Below are positions 1 through 7,430 of a stretch of DNA of 16,729 nt, piece by piece. Position 1 is the stretch's first letter, and every line of letters starts with the position of its first letter. The notes under the pieces were generated by a model. That model ran no database searches. It saw only the letters and a program-made list of their open reading frames with translations, and was not told the DNA's origin. Where the stretch lies: assembly GCA_002470185.1 (NCBI GenBank), contig DKNG01000232.1:1-16729 (forward strand). The letters are read 5' to 3'. Position numbers and translations under genes: made by a program. This DNA comes from Arcobacter sp. UBA7394 (GTDB taxonomy: Bacteria; Campylobacterota; Campylobacteria; Campylobacterales; Arcobacteraceae).

Positions 1-660
1 CATATACATTAATGCAATAAAGAAATCATTGTTAAATGTAATATTAATATCTTCAAAAAATAGTAACAATGGAGCTACTAATATTGTAGAAGATAAAGTC
101 TGTATTGCTCCTCCTGAGTATAAATTCATATTTGAGCAATATTTCTTTTGGTAAATATTCCCAAAACTAAGTCCCAAAAGTGCCACAATAGAAAATACAA
201 TTCCAAAGGTTTGAGTACTTGAACCTCCAACTTTAGAAGAAACCACAAAAGCAACTCCTAAAATACCTAAAAGTAAACCCATTAAAATCTTCATATTAAA
301 CTTCTCACCCAATAACTTCACAGCCAAAAAAGTCACAACTATTGGTTGAAGAGCAATAATCAAAGCAGATAAAGATGCAGATATTCCAAATGATAGAGAT
401 AAAAATACCCCAATTGAAAATACTCCAACAGTTAATAACCCTGCAATACTAATATGCATAAATTCTAATAATGTTTTAGGCCATTGTACTTTTAGTACAC
501 TTGCTATTATTAATAAAATAAAAAAAGCAATGAAGAATCTAAGTCCTAAAAAAGCCATAGGGCTAGAATTCTCCAATCCAAAAGCTGTAAATACAAATCC
601 ACTTCCATATAGGAATATAAACACTATGGGAAGGGCTAAAGTTTTCATTGAAAGTAACAT
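1..660 (-). CDS. EamA/DMT-superfamily permease (partial, C-terminus outside window)
   Basis: The reading frame starts with ATG at 660 and stays open to the window edge, giving 220 residues, about three quarters of the usual 290-300. The translation is very hydrophobic and shows the two-repeat EamA pattern: an N-terminal segment with LYGSGFVFTAFGLENSSP, a motif resembling the PxxxALRF region (PMAFLGLRFFIAFF), then SALIIALQPIVVTFLA and the ILGVAFV helix that closes the first repeat. It is an inner-membrane carrier, probably an exporter of a metabolite or drug-like compound; the substrate cannot be told. AAGGAG lies 6 nt before the ATG. It is the last gene of a minus-strand series after the TetR gene, and two palindromes in its promoter suggest TetR control. 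Confidence 0.85.
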   Translation of the reverse strand, partial: MLLSMKTLALPIVFIFLYGSGFVFTAFGLENSSPMAFLGLRFFIAFFILLIIASVLKVQWPKTLLEFMHISIAGLLTVGVFSIGVFLSLSFGISASLSALIIALQPIVVTFLAVKLLGEKFNMKILMGLLLGILGVAFVVSSKVGGSSTQTFGIVFSIVALLGLSFGNIYQKKYCSNMNLYSGGAIQTLSSTILVAPLLLFFEDINITFNNDFFIALMYM

Positions 661-665
661 TTTAT

Positions 666-671
666 CTCCTT
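666..671 (-). promoter_or_regulatory. Ribosome binding site of the EamA permease gene
   Basis: The minus strand reads AAGGAG here, 5 nt before the ATG at 660. The last bases of the proximal palindrome (669-686) overlap it, so a protein bound to that palindrome would sit over the transcript start and the leader DNA. Confidence 0.6.
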
Positions 672-686
672 GACTATATGGTCAAG
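669..686. promoter_or_regulatory. Proximal TetR-type operator (CTTGAC-N6-GTCAAG)
   Basis: The inverted repeat CTTGAC/GTCAAG has a 6-nt centre. It has the same arms and spacing as a second copy at 704-721. It lies just downstream of the predicted permease promoter, over the expected transcript start. A pair of matching palindromes next to a TetR gene is the usual arrangement for a TetR dimer operator. That the 742-1317 TetR binds here is inference. Confidence 0.7.
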
Positions 687-690
687 TTAA

Positions 691-720
691 ACTATAGCAA
701 AATCTTGACTGATTAGTCAA
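691..720 (-). promoter_or_regulatory. Predicted sigma-70 promoter of the EamA permease
   Basis: On the minus strand there is a -35 box TTGACT (720-715), an 18-nt spacer and a -10 box TATAGT (696-691). The -35 lies inside the distal palindrome and the transcript start should fall at the edge of the proximal palindrome, so repressor binding would block both. Good -35 boxes are uncommon in Campylobacterota, and this one is also part of the operator, so the -10 is the firmer half of the call. Confidence 0.6.
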
Positions 721-726
721 GATTTT
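699..726. promoter_or_regulatory. Distal TetR-type operator, extended perfect palindrome
   Basis: The core CTTGAC-N6-GTCAAG at 704-721 repeats the proximal operator. The symmetry extends to perfect 12-bp arms (699-710 and 715-726) around a central GATT. In RNA it could also form a hairpin at the 3' end of the TetR transcript, but the matching second copy and its overlap with the -35 box favour an operator. Confidence 0.7.
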
Positions 727-741
727 TAAATTGAAATTTTG

Positions 742-1317
742 TTATTTTGTTTTTAGTAGGTTTAGGTAGTTATTAAGTTGTTCGATACATACGTCATAGT
801 AGTGAGAATCAGAAGATTTTTTACTTGTAGTTAATCCACCTTGGATTGTTGCAAGAATGAACATTCCAACAGCTTTTGTATCTGTATCTTTTTTGATTTC
901 ACCAATTTCAACTGCTCTATCTAAAGCTTTTTGAAAAATTGCTTCAAATTTAAAATATGATTTTTCAAGTGCAACTTTAAAATCATTATCTTGATTTGAT
1001 AACTCATGAACAAGGTTATTTAACCTACATCCATAAATGAAATTATACAAAGGCTTATTTTTTAATACAGACATTATTGCTTCTATCATGTTTTCTTCAC
1101 TTTCCAAAATAACACCGTATTTATTTTGGATATAGTCATCTACATGAACATCAATAATTGCTAGAATCAGCTCTTTTTTTGACTTAAAAAAATGATACAT
1201 ACTTCCTTTATTCATTGAGGCTTTTTTTAATATCTTATCAACTGAAGTTGCATGATAACCATTTTGGTATATCTCTTCAAATGCCACTTTTAAAAGTTTA
1301 TCTTTTGATGAACTCAT
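742..1317 (-). CDS. TetR/AcrR-family transcriptional repressor
   Basis: The 191 residues have the usual TetR length. The N-terminal helix-turn-helix (about residues 6-52) is typical: an FxxxGYHATSVDKILKKA segment followed by NKGSMYHFFKSKKEL. The helical ligand-binding domain contains a GCRLNNLVHELSNQ segment (Cys97) that resembles the GC-x-x-x-NL motif of NemR/YxaF-like repressors, where the Cys can sense electrophiles; a similar role here is only a suggestion. The start ATG at 1317 has AAGGA upstream, inside the end of the preceding regulator gene, whose stop is 2 nt away, so translation is probably coupled. The likely target is the permease gene immediately downstream, through the palindromes at 669-686 and 699-726. 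Confidence 0.9.
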   Translation of the reverse strand: MSSSKDKLLKVAFEEIYQNGYHATSVDKILKKASMNKGSMYHFFKSKKELILAIIDVHVDDYIQNKYGVILESEENMIEAIMSVLKNKPLYNFIYGCRLNNLVHELSNQDNDFKVALEKSYFKFEAIFQKALDRAVEIGEIKKDTDTKAVGMFILATIQGGLTTSKKSSDSHYYDVCIEQLNNYLNLLKTK

Positions 1318-1319
1318 TA

Positions 1320-2297
1320 TTAGTTCCTTCTTTGACCAGATTTAGGGTCACTTACTTCTTTTTGTAAATCAAGAGATAAGTTATGATAAAAAAGCTCTCC
1401 ATAATCTGTAGTTCTATTAATTGTTTCATATGCTTGTTTTATATCATTATTGTATTTTAATGCATCTTGTAAAATTTTTATAATTTTAACTGACTCTAAA
1501 AAGTTTACATGTGAAGGTGCTTCAATAGGTGAAGAGTAATACTTATGCATTCTCTCAACTAAATTCTTATTTCTAATTTCAATAAATACTGACTCTATTG
1601 GAGATTTAAAGAAAAGAATCTTTTGTTTTACATTAATAGATATATATGTTGTTTCCATTCCATATATTTTTCTTGAGAAAGAATCAAATAAAAATAGTTT
1701 CTTATTATAGTTATTATTGAATAGCTCATATATAAGTTCTAAGATTTTTATTTTCTCTTCTTTAGTATAGAAGTTTCCAATACTTGCGAAACAGAAAGAT
1801 AAAACAGACTTAATTGAGTACCATTCAGTTGTATCATAATCATATCTTAACATCTGATCAATTCTAGATTGTTTTAATTCTTCTATATCTTTTGATGTCT
1901 TAGTTCTGTACACTTCTTGTACGGCAGTGTCTCTATACATAGGTCCTGGAAATTGTGCTTGAATAACAAATCTTCTATTTTTTTCAATATCCATAATGTA
2001 TTTTAGACGTCCATAATAGTCTTCATCTATAATTCTAACCTCTTTCTGAGGTATCTGTGTAATAGACTTAAGGAACTCTTCATCGGTACAACCCTCTTCC
2101 CAAACATAATCAGGATACCTAAATATATGACAAATTTTCTCTTTTATATCATTACTAGGTTCTATATCTGTAACATTATCAATCCACGAAGTTACGGTTC
2201 TTCTGTCTTTATTGATTAGTGAGGCAAACTTAGATATACTTAAGTTCGATCTCTTAAAAATCTCTATAAACTTTTCTATTGAGTTTTTGTAAGTCAT
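1320..2297 (-). CDS. Helix-turn-helix regulator, candidate controller of the prp cluster
   Basis: The 325-residue protein starts at ATG 2297 with AAGG upstream. Residues about 5-60 look like an XRE/Cro-type helix-turn-helix (NLSISKFASLINKDRRTVTSWI, followed by IKEKICHIF). The remaining 260 residues form a long effector-type region I do not recognise. It has no HExxH motif and so is not the RamB/PrpR short-chain acyl regulator with an IrrE-like domain, and it has no AAA+ domain and so is not the sigma-54 PrpR of enterobacteria. The gene is divergent from prpB across a 174-nt gap with TTGTA/TACAA repeats, which is the main reason to propose control of propionate catabolism and of itself. Downstream, tetR begins 2 nt after its stop. 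Confidence 0.6.
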   Translation of the reverse strand: MTYKNSIEKFIEIFKRSNLSISKFASLINKDRRTVTSWIDNVTDIEPSNDIKEKICHIFRYPDYVWEEGCTDEEFLKSITQIPQKEVRIIDEDYYGRLKYIMDIEKNRRFVIQAQFPGPMYRDTAVQEVYRTKTSKDIEELKQSRIDQMLRYDYDTTEWYSIKSVLSFCFASIGNFYTKEEKIKILELIYELFNNNYNKKLFLFDSFSRKIYGMETTYISINVKQKILFFKSPIESVFIEIRNKNLVERMHKYYSSPIEAPSHVNFLESVKIIKILQDALKYNNDIKQAYETINRTTDYGELFYHNLSLDLQKEVSDPKSGQRRN

Positions 2298-2327
2298 TCT
2301 TTACCTTATAATTTACTTTATTCAAAA

Positions 2328-2417
2328 TTGTACCATTTTAAAGCATAAGAACAGATTTTGTACAAAATGATAATATCTATAAAAAAGTTGTAATTTCTTA
2401 TACAAAAATCATACAAC
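2328..2417. promoter_or_regulatory. Divergent control region with TTGTA/TACAA half-sites
   Basis: The gap between the regulator (2297) and prpB (2472) holds five related half-sites: TTGTAC at 2328-2333, a perfect palindrome ATTTTGTACAAAAT at 2355-2368, GTTGTA at 2387-2392, TACAA at 2401-2405 and TACAAC at 2412-2417. GTTGTA and TACAAC form an inverted pair, as do TTGTA and TACAA at 8 nt. The first site lies near the start of the regulator gene and the last ones just upstream of the prpB -10 box. This fits one dimeric protein controlling both directions. The mycobacterial PrpR/RamB sites are TTTGCAAA-like and different. Confidence 0.5.
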
Positions 2418-2437
2418 ACCTCCATTCATTAATCATG

Positions 2438-2443
2438 TATAAT
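2438..2443 (+). promoter_or_regulatory. Predicted -10 box of the prp operon
   Basis: TATAAT is a perfect -10 hexamer 28 nt before the chosen prpB start. No convincing -35 box is found 16-18 nt upstream, which is normal for Campylobacterota and also fits a promoter helped or controlled by a regulator bound at the adjacent TACAA sites. Confidence 0.5.
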
Positions 2444-2471
2444 AGTAGTAATTTCAAATTAAAGGATGTGT

Positions 2472-3356
2472 ATGAGCGCAGGAAAAAAATTTAGAGAAGC
2501 TTTAAAAGAAGAATCTCCTTTACAAATCGTAGGAACTATCAATGCATACCAAGCATTACAAGCTACTAAAGTAGGATACAAAGCAATTTACCTTTCAGGT
2601 GGAGGAATTGCAAATGCTTCATATGGTTTACCAGATTTAGGTATGACTATGATTGAAGATGTTTGTATTGACATTAGAAGAGTTACTTCTATCTGTGATA
2701 CTCCTGTAATTGTAGATGCCGATACTGGTTGGGGACATGCATTTAATGTTGCTAGAACAGTAAAAGAATTTATTAGATCTGGAGCTGCTGGACTTCATAT
2801 TGAAGATCAAGTTGCTGCAAAAAGATGTGGACACAGACCAAATAAAGAGTTAGTAACTACTGAAGAAATGTGTGACAGAATTAGAGCTGCTGTTGACGCT
2901 AAAAACCAATTAGACCCAGATTTCTACATTATTGCTAGAACTGATGCACATGCATCTGAAGGTCAAGAATCTGCAGTTGCAAGAGCTAAAGCATACGTTG
3001 AAGCTGGTGCAGATGCAATTTTCGCTGAAGCAGTTCACACATTAAAAGAATATAAAGAATTTACTGACCAAATGACAGTTCCAGTATTAGCAAACATTAC
3101 TGAGTTCGGTGCAACTCCAATGTTTACTACTGAAGAATTAGGTTCAGTTGGTATTGAAATGGTACTTTACCCATTATCAGCATTTAGAGCAATGAATAAA
3201 GCTGCTTTACATGTATACCAAGAATTAAGAGACAAAGGTACTCAAGAAAGTACATTAGATACGATGCAAACAAGAATGGAGCTTTACGATATGTTAGGTT
3301 ACCATGATTATGAGCAAAAAATGGATTCATTATTTGCAGCAGGTAAATCGAAGTAA
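2472..3356 (+). CDS. prpB: 2-methylisocitrate lyase
   Basis: PrpB cleaves 2-methylisocitrate to pyruvate and succinate, the last step of the methylcitrate cycle. The 294 residues match the usual length of about 295. Family signatures are the catalytic loop KRCGHR (Cys119), the metal/substrate motif VDADTGWG (Asp83, Asp85), [17 protein letters not shown] near the N-terminus and HIEDQV before the loop. An earlier in-frame ATG at 2466 exists, but the Shine-Dalgarno sequence AAGGA ends on it, leaving no spacing; from the ATG at 2472 the spacing is 5 nt, so the protein starts [10 protein letters not shown]. It is the first gene of the plus-strand methylcitrate cluster, 55 nt before prpC. Confidence 0.95.
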   Translation: MSAGKKFREALKEESPLQIVGTINAYQALQATKVGYKAIYLSGGGIANASYGLPDLGMTMIEDVCIDIRRVTSICDTPVIVDADTGWGHAFNVARTVKEFIRSGAAGLHIEDQVAAKRCGHRPNKELVTTEEMCDRIRAAVDAKNQLDPDFYIIARTDAHASEGQESAVARAKAYVEAGADAIFAEAVHTLKEYKEFTDQMTVPVLANITEFGATPMFTTEELGSVGIEMVLYPLSAFRAMNKAALHVYQELRDKGTQESTLDTMQTRMELYDMLGYHDYEQKMDSLFAAGKSK

Positions 3357-3366
3357 TTTTACTTCG
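3349..3366 (+). other. Small inverted repeat over the prpB stop codon
   Basis: CGAAGTAA and TTACTTCG form a perfect 8-bp inverted repeat with a 2-nt centre, including the prpB TAA stop. It could stabilise the 3' end of prpB or tune readthrough into prpC. There is no U-run, so it is not a convincing terminator. Confidence 0.35.
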
Positions 3367-3411
3367 TTTACCAAATAAAACAGAATACATACATTTAACT
3401 AAGGAGAGAAT

Positions 3412-4521
3412 ATGAGTGGTTTAGCAGGTGTTACAGCTGGTTCTTCAGCAATTTGTACATGTGGATTAGGAAATGGTCTTAACTATAGAGGTTATGATAT
3501 CGCAGATTTAGCTTTAAAAGCTGATTTTGAAGAGGTTGCGTACCTTTTACTAGTTGGTGAATTACCAAATAAAACTCAATTAGCAAAATTCCAAGCGGAT
3601 ATTATTGCTGGTAGAGACTTACCACAAAACTTAAAAGATATTTTAAAATCAATTCCAGCATCAGCACATCCAATGGATGTTATGAAAACTGCAACTTCAG
3701 CTTTAGGTTGTATGGAACCAGAAGCAGAAGATTTCTCTGATCAAATGGAAAAGATTACTAGATTATTAGGTGCATTCCCATCATTCTTAGTTTACTGGCA
3801 TCACTGGCATGTAAATGGAAAAGAAGTTGAATTAAAATCTGATGAAACTACAATTGCTGGTTACATCGTTGAAAGATTAAAAGAAAAAACTCCATTAGAA
3901 GTAGAAGTTAAAGCTATGAACGCAATGTTAACTTTATACGCTGAGCACGAGTTTAATGCATCTACATTCGCAAACAGAATTACTGCATCTACTTTATCTG
4001 ATATCTATTCTTGTATGACTACTGGAATTGGAACTTTAAAAGGTCACTTACATGGTGGAGCTAATGAAGTTGCAATTAAATTTGTACTTGGATTCACAGA
4101 TGTAGATAATGCATTAACTTCAGTTGATGAATTATTCGCTAAAAAAGAAAAAATCATGGGATTCGGACACAGAGTATATAGAGAAGTAGATCCAAGATCT
4201 CCTATCGGATTCGATTTAGCTGCAGAGTTAAAAGAATTACCAACTTCTGATCCTAAATTATTTGATATTGCTAAAGCAATTAGAGACAAAGTTAAAGCTG
4301 AAAAAGGTTTACCAGATAATATCGATTTCTTCGGTGGATTAATTTACCACTATATGCAAATTGAAAGATTATATTATACTCCTTTATTCATTATGTCAAG
4401 AGCTGCTGGATGGGCTGCTCACGCATTTGAACAAAGAGCAAATAATAAAATCATCAGACCAAGTTCTGAGTACAATGGTGAAGAGCCAAGAGATTTCGTA
4501 GCTTTAGATAATAGAGCTTAA
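3412..4521 (+). CDS. prpC: 2-methylcitrate synthase
   Basis: PrpC joins propionyl-CoA and oxaloacetate to give 2-methylcitrate, the entry step of the cycle, in the cytoplasm. The 369 residues fit the short type I citrate synthase family. The catalytic triad is visible as His214 (KGHLHGGANE), His253 (MGFGHRVYREVDPRSP) and Asp304 (DNIDFFGG). The N-terminal LNYRGYDIADLA and the FASTFANRITASTLSD-like segment are typical. AAGGAG lies 6 nt upstream of ATG. Its position between prpB and acnD, rather than next to TCA-cycle genes, supports methylcitrate over citrate synthase; substrate preference cannot be proven from sequence alone. Confidence 0.93.
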   Translation: MSGLAGVTAGSSAICTCGLGNGLNYRGYDIADLALKADFEEVAYLLLVGELPNKTQLAKFQADIIAGRDLPQNLKDILKSIPASAHPMDVMKTATSALGCMEPEAEDFSDQMEKITRLLGAFPSFLVYWHHWHVNGKEVELKSDETTIAGYIVERLKEKTPLEVEVKAMNAMLTLYAEHEFNASTFANRITASTLSDIYSCMTTGIGTLKGHLHGGANEVAIKFVLGFTDVDNALTSVDELFAKKEKIMGFGHRVYREVDPRSPIGFDLAAELKELPTSDPKLFDIAKAIRDKVKAEKGLPDNIDFFGGLIYHYMQIERLYYTPLFIMSRAAGWAAHAFEQRANNKIIRPSSEYNGEEPRDFVALDNRA

Positions 4522-4719
4522 TCTCTCCCTTTTGGGAAACACAAGAAACATAAATATAAAACATAAAAAAACTTACATAAAAAAATACGACTTTTAGTTA
4601 GACTCAAAGATAATGAGCTAGCTAAAAGATGTGCTACTAGTGCTGCATTACAGTGGATACACAACTACAAATAACACTGGTGGCAAAACAAATAAAATTA
4701 CATAAAATGGATATAAAAT
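4522..4719 (+). other. Structured gap between prpC and acnD
   Basis: This 198-nt gap is unusually long inside the operon. A 14-bp stem-loop with one A bulge and one G.U pair lies at 4591-4628: CTTTTAGTTAG pairs with CTAGCTAAAAG, and CTC (4603-4605) with GAG (4615-4617), leaving a 9-nt loop. No U-run follows, so it is not a simple terminator. The stretch 4617-4690 is clearly less AT-rich than its surroundings. One frame has no stop from 4567 to 4671 and reads like protein (KDNELAKRCATSAALQWIHNYK in part), ending at TAA 4672-4674, but has no ATG, so it may be a gene relic or chance. No known RNA family was recognised. Confidence 0.4.
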
Positions 4720-7314
4720 ATGACAAATGAAAAATATCTAAAAGAACTTGAAGGTTTTGATACTAGCTTTTATGATGTAAGAGCTGCAGTTGAAGACATT
4801 ACTCCAGGATCTTTTGAAAAATTAAACTATACTTCAAGAGTATTAGCAGAAAACTTAATTAGAAAATGTCCAAGTGCTGATTTAAAAGATTCACTTGTAC
4901 AATTAATTGAAAAAAGAACAGACAAAGATTTCCCTTGGTTCCCATCAAGAGTTATTTGTCACGATATTTTAGGACTTACTGCATTTGTTGATTTAGCAGG
5001 TCTTAGAGAAGCAGTAGCTTCAAAAGGTGGAAACCCTGATAAAGTTAACCCAGTAGTTCCTACTCAGTTAATTGTTGACCACTCTTTAGCAGTAGAATGT
5101 GGTGGATTTGATCCAGATGCATTCCAAAAGAATAGAGATATTGAAGATAGAAGAAATGCAGATAGATTCCACTTTATTAACTGGACTAAAGAAGCTTTCA
5201 ATAATGTAGATGTTATTCCTCCAGGGAATGGTATTATGCACCAAATAAACTTAGAAAAAATGTCTCCAGTTGTACATAACGTTGATGGTATTGCATCTCC
5301 AGATACATTAGTTGGAACAGATTCTCATACTCCTCATGTTGATGCACTTGGTGTTATCGCTGTTGGTGTTGGTGGATTAGAAGCTGAAAACGTAATGTTA
5401 GGTAACCCTTCATACATGAGAGTTCCTGAAATTATCGGTGTTGAAATCACTGGTGTTAGATCTGAAGGTATCACTGCGACTGATATTGCTTTAGCTATGA
5501 CATCATTCTTAAGAGAAAACAACGTAATTTCTGCATACTTAGAGTTCTTCGGTTCAGGTATTCAATACCTTAACTTAGGTGATAGAGCTACTATTGCAAA
5601 TATGACTCCTGAATATGGTGCATCTGCTGGTATGTTTGCTATTGATTCTCAAACTATTGATTACTTAACTGTAACAGGTAGAGAGCCACAACAAGTTAAA
5701 TTAGTTGAAGCATATGCTAAAGCAAATGGATTATGGGCTGACCAATTCGAAAATGCAACTTATGCTAGAACAATTGAATTTGATTTAGGTGCAGTTACAA
5801 GATCATTAGCAGGTCCATCTAAACCTCACAAATTAGTTCCAACTTCTACTTTAAAAGAAGAAGGTATTGTTAAAGAGTGGACTCAAGAAGGTGATTTAAT
5901 TCCAGATGGTGGTATCTTAATTGCTGCAATTACATCTTGTACAAATACTTCAAACCCTAGAAACGTTATTGCTGCTGGTTTATTAGCTAAGAAAGCAAAT
6001 GAGCTTGGATTACAAAGAAAACCATGGGTTAAGTCTTCATTAGCACCAGGTTCAAAAGTAATTGAAGTTTATTTAAAAGAAGCTGGATTATTACCTGAAA
6101 TGGAAAAATTAGGATTTGGTGTTGTTGGATTTGCTTGTACTACATGTAATGGTATGTCAGGTGCTTTAGATCCAAAAATCCAAGAAGAAGTTGTTGAAAG
6201 AGATATCTACTCAACTGCTGTATTATCTGGAAACAGAAACTTCGATGGTAGAATTCACCCATACGTAAAAGAAGCATTCTTAGCATCTCCTGCATTAGTT
6301 ATTGCATACGCATTAGCTGGTACTGTAAGATTTGATATTGAAAATGATGTTTTAGGACAAGATCAAAATGGTAACGATATTAAGTTAAAAGACTTATGGC
6401 CATCAGATGCTGAAATTAACGCTGTTGAAAAAGAGTGTGTTAGACCTGAAATGTATAACGATATTTATGACCCAATGTTCGCTAGAGAAGCATTAGGTGA
6501 TATTAAAATTGATCCATTCTATAGCTGGAATACAAACTCAACATATATTAACAAGCCTCCTTACTGGGAAGATGAATATATGCAAATGCCTGCATTAAAA
6601 GGTATGAGACCATTAGGTGTATTCCCAGATAATATTACAACGGATCACTTATCTCCTTCAAATGCAATTTTACCAAGTTCAGCTTCTGGGCAATATTGTT
6701 TAGAAAAAGGTCTTCCAGTTGAAGATTTAAACTCTTATGCAACACATAGAGGGGATCACCATACTGCTTCAAGAGCAACATTAGCAAATCCAAAACTATT
6801 CAATGAAATGGTTAAAGATGAAAATGGTGAAACTAAACAAGGTTCATTAACTAAAATCATGCCAGAAGGTACTGAATCTAGAATGTGGGAAGCTATTGAG
6901 ACATACACTCAAAGAAAACAACCACTAATTATCGTAGCTGGTACTAACTATGGTCAAGGTTCGTCAAGAGACTGGGCTGCAAAAGGTGTTAGACTTGCAG
7001 GTGTTGAAGTATTAATTGCTGAATCTATTGAAAGAATTCACAGAACTAACTTAGTTGGAATGGGTGTATTACCATTACAATTCAAAGAAGGTGATACTAG
7101 ACATACTTACGCTATTGATGGTTCTGAGACTTTCGATATCGAAGGTGAAATCACTCCTAGATGTGACTTAAATGTAGTTATGACTAGAGCAAATGGTGAA
7201 GTTGTTAAATTCCCTGTATTATGTAGATTAGATACTTCTGCTGAAGTTGATGTTTACACTAATGGTGGAATCTTACAAAAATTCGCTAAAGACGTTATTG
7301 CTGAAGGTAAATAG
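4720..7314 (+). CDS. acnD: 2-methylcitrate dehydratase, Fe/S-dependent (AcnD type)
   Basis: AcnD dehydrates 2-methylcitrate with a [4Fe-4S] cluster; its product needs PrpF before hydration by an aconitase. The 864 residues match the AcnD family. Cluster ligands are visible as Cys407 (ITSCTNTSNPR) and Cys473/Cys476 (FACTTCNGMSGALDP). The motif GTDSHTPHVDALGVIAVGVG and the swivel-domain loop QGSSRDWAAKG (about residues 745-755) complete the aconitase fold. ACTTCNGMSGALDP, with prpF next door, points to AcnD rather than AcnA or AcnB. The ribosome site is weak (GGA 8 nt before ATG 4720). The cluster has no prpD, as expected when acnD/prpF are present. Confidence 0.95.
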   Translation: MTNEKYLKELEGFDTSFYDVRAAVEDITPGSFEKLNYTSRVLAENLIRKCPSADLKDSLVQLIEKRTDKDFPWFPSRVICHDILGLTAFVDLAGLREAVASKGGNPDKVNPVVPTQLIVDHSLAVECGGFDPDAFQKNRDIEDRRNADRFHFINWTKEAFNNVDVIPPGNGIMHQINLEKMSPVVHNVDGIASPDTLVGTDSHTPHVDALGVIAVGVGGLEAENVMLGNPSYMRVPEIIGVEITGVRSEGITATDIALAMTSFLRENNVISAYLEFFGSGIQYLNLGDRATIANMTPEYGASAGMFAIDSQTIDYLTVTGREPQQVKLVEAYAKANGLWADQFENATYARTIEFDLGAVTRSLAGPSKPHKLVPTSTLKEEGIVKEWTQEGDLIPDGGILIAAITSCTNTSNPRNVIAAGLLAKKANELGLQRKPWVKSSLAPGSKVIEVYLKEAGLLPEMEKLGFGVVGFACTTCNGMSGALDPKIQEEVVERDIYSTAVLSGNRNFDGRIHPYVKEAFLASPALVIAYALAGTVRFDIENDVLGQDQNGNDIKLKDLWPSDAEINAVEKECVRPEMYNDIYDPMFAREALGDIKIDPFYSWNTNSTYINKPPYWEDEYMQMPALKGMRPLGVFPDNITTDHLSPSNAILPSSASGQYCLEKGLPVEDLNSYATHRGDHHTASRATLANPKLFNEMVKDENGETKQGSLTKIMPEGTESRMWEAIETYTQRKQPLIIVAGTNYGQGSSRDWAAKGVRLAGVEVLIAESIERIHRTNLVGMGVLPLQFKEGDTRHTYAIDGSETFDIEGEITPRCDLNVVMTRANGEVVKFPVLCRLDTSAEVDVYTNGGILQKFAKDVIAEGK

Positions 7315-7324
7315 TCTTTATAAG

Positions 7325-7367
7325 ATAAATATGTAAAGAAGAGTTTTCTCTTCTTTGCAATATTTAT
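7325..7367 (+). other. Long hairpin between acnD and prpF
   Basis: A stem of about 19 bp spans 7325-7367 around a TTTT loop: AAAGAAGAG (7335-7343) pairs perfectly with CTCTTCTTT (7348-7356), flanked by a G-C and U.G pair, an A bulge and the outer arms ATAAATAT/ATATTTAT. No U-tract follows and prpF lies 63 nt downstream, so it more likely acts as a processing or stability element, or a partial attenuator, than as a full terminator. Confidence 0.5.
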
Positions 7368-7430
7368 TAAAGAAATCATTGGATTTTTTTAATAAGTTTT
7401 AAACTCAAACATTAAAAAAGGAAACATAAT

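Noticed and set aside
699..726. Palindrome read as the terminator of tetR
   Set aside because: Its core arms are repeated at 669-686 and contain the -35 box of the next gene; the only T-run is part of the stem itself. Some termination is not excluded.
2466..2471. Upstream in-frame ATG for prpB, giving an MCMS N-terminus
   Set aside because: The ribosome site AAGGA runs into this ATG with no spacing; the ATG at 2472 has a spacing of 5 nt and gives the usual PrpB N-terminus.
4044..4289. Opposite-strand ORF inside prpC, and similar ones in prpB, acnD, luxP and others
   Set aside because: They are shadows of well-recognised genes, with no ribosome site and no recognisable protein features.
4707..4730. 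Seven-codon leader ORF overlapping the acnD start
   Set aside because: Too short, no ribosome site of its own and no codon pattern suggesting attenuation; likely chance in AT-rich DNA.
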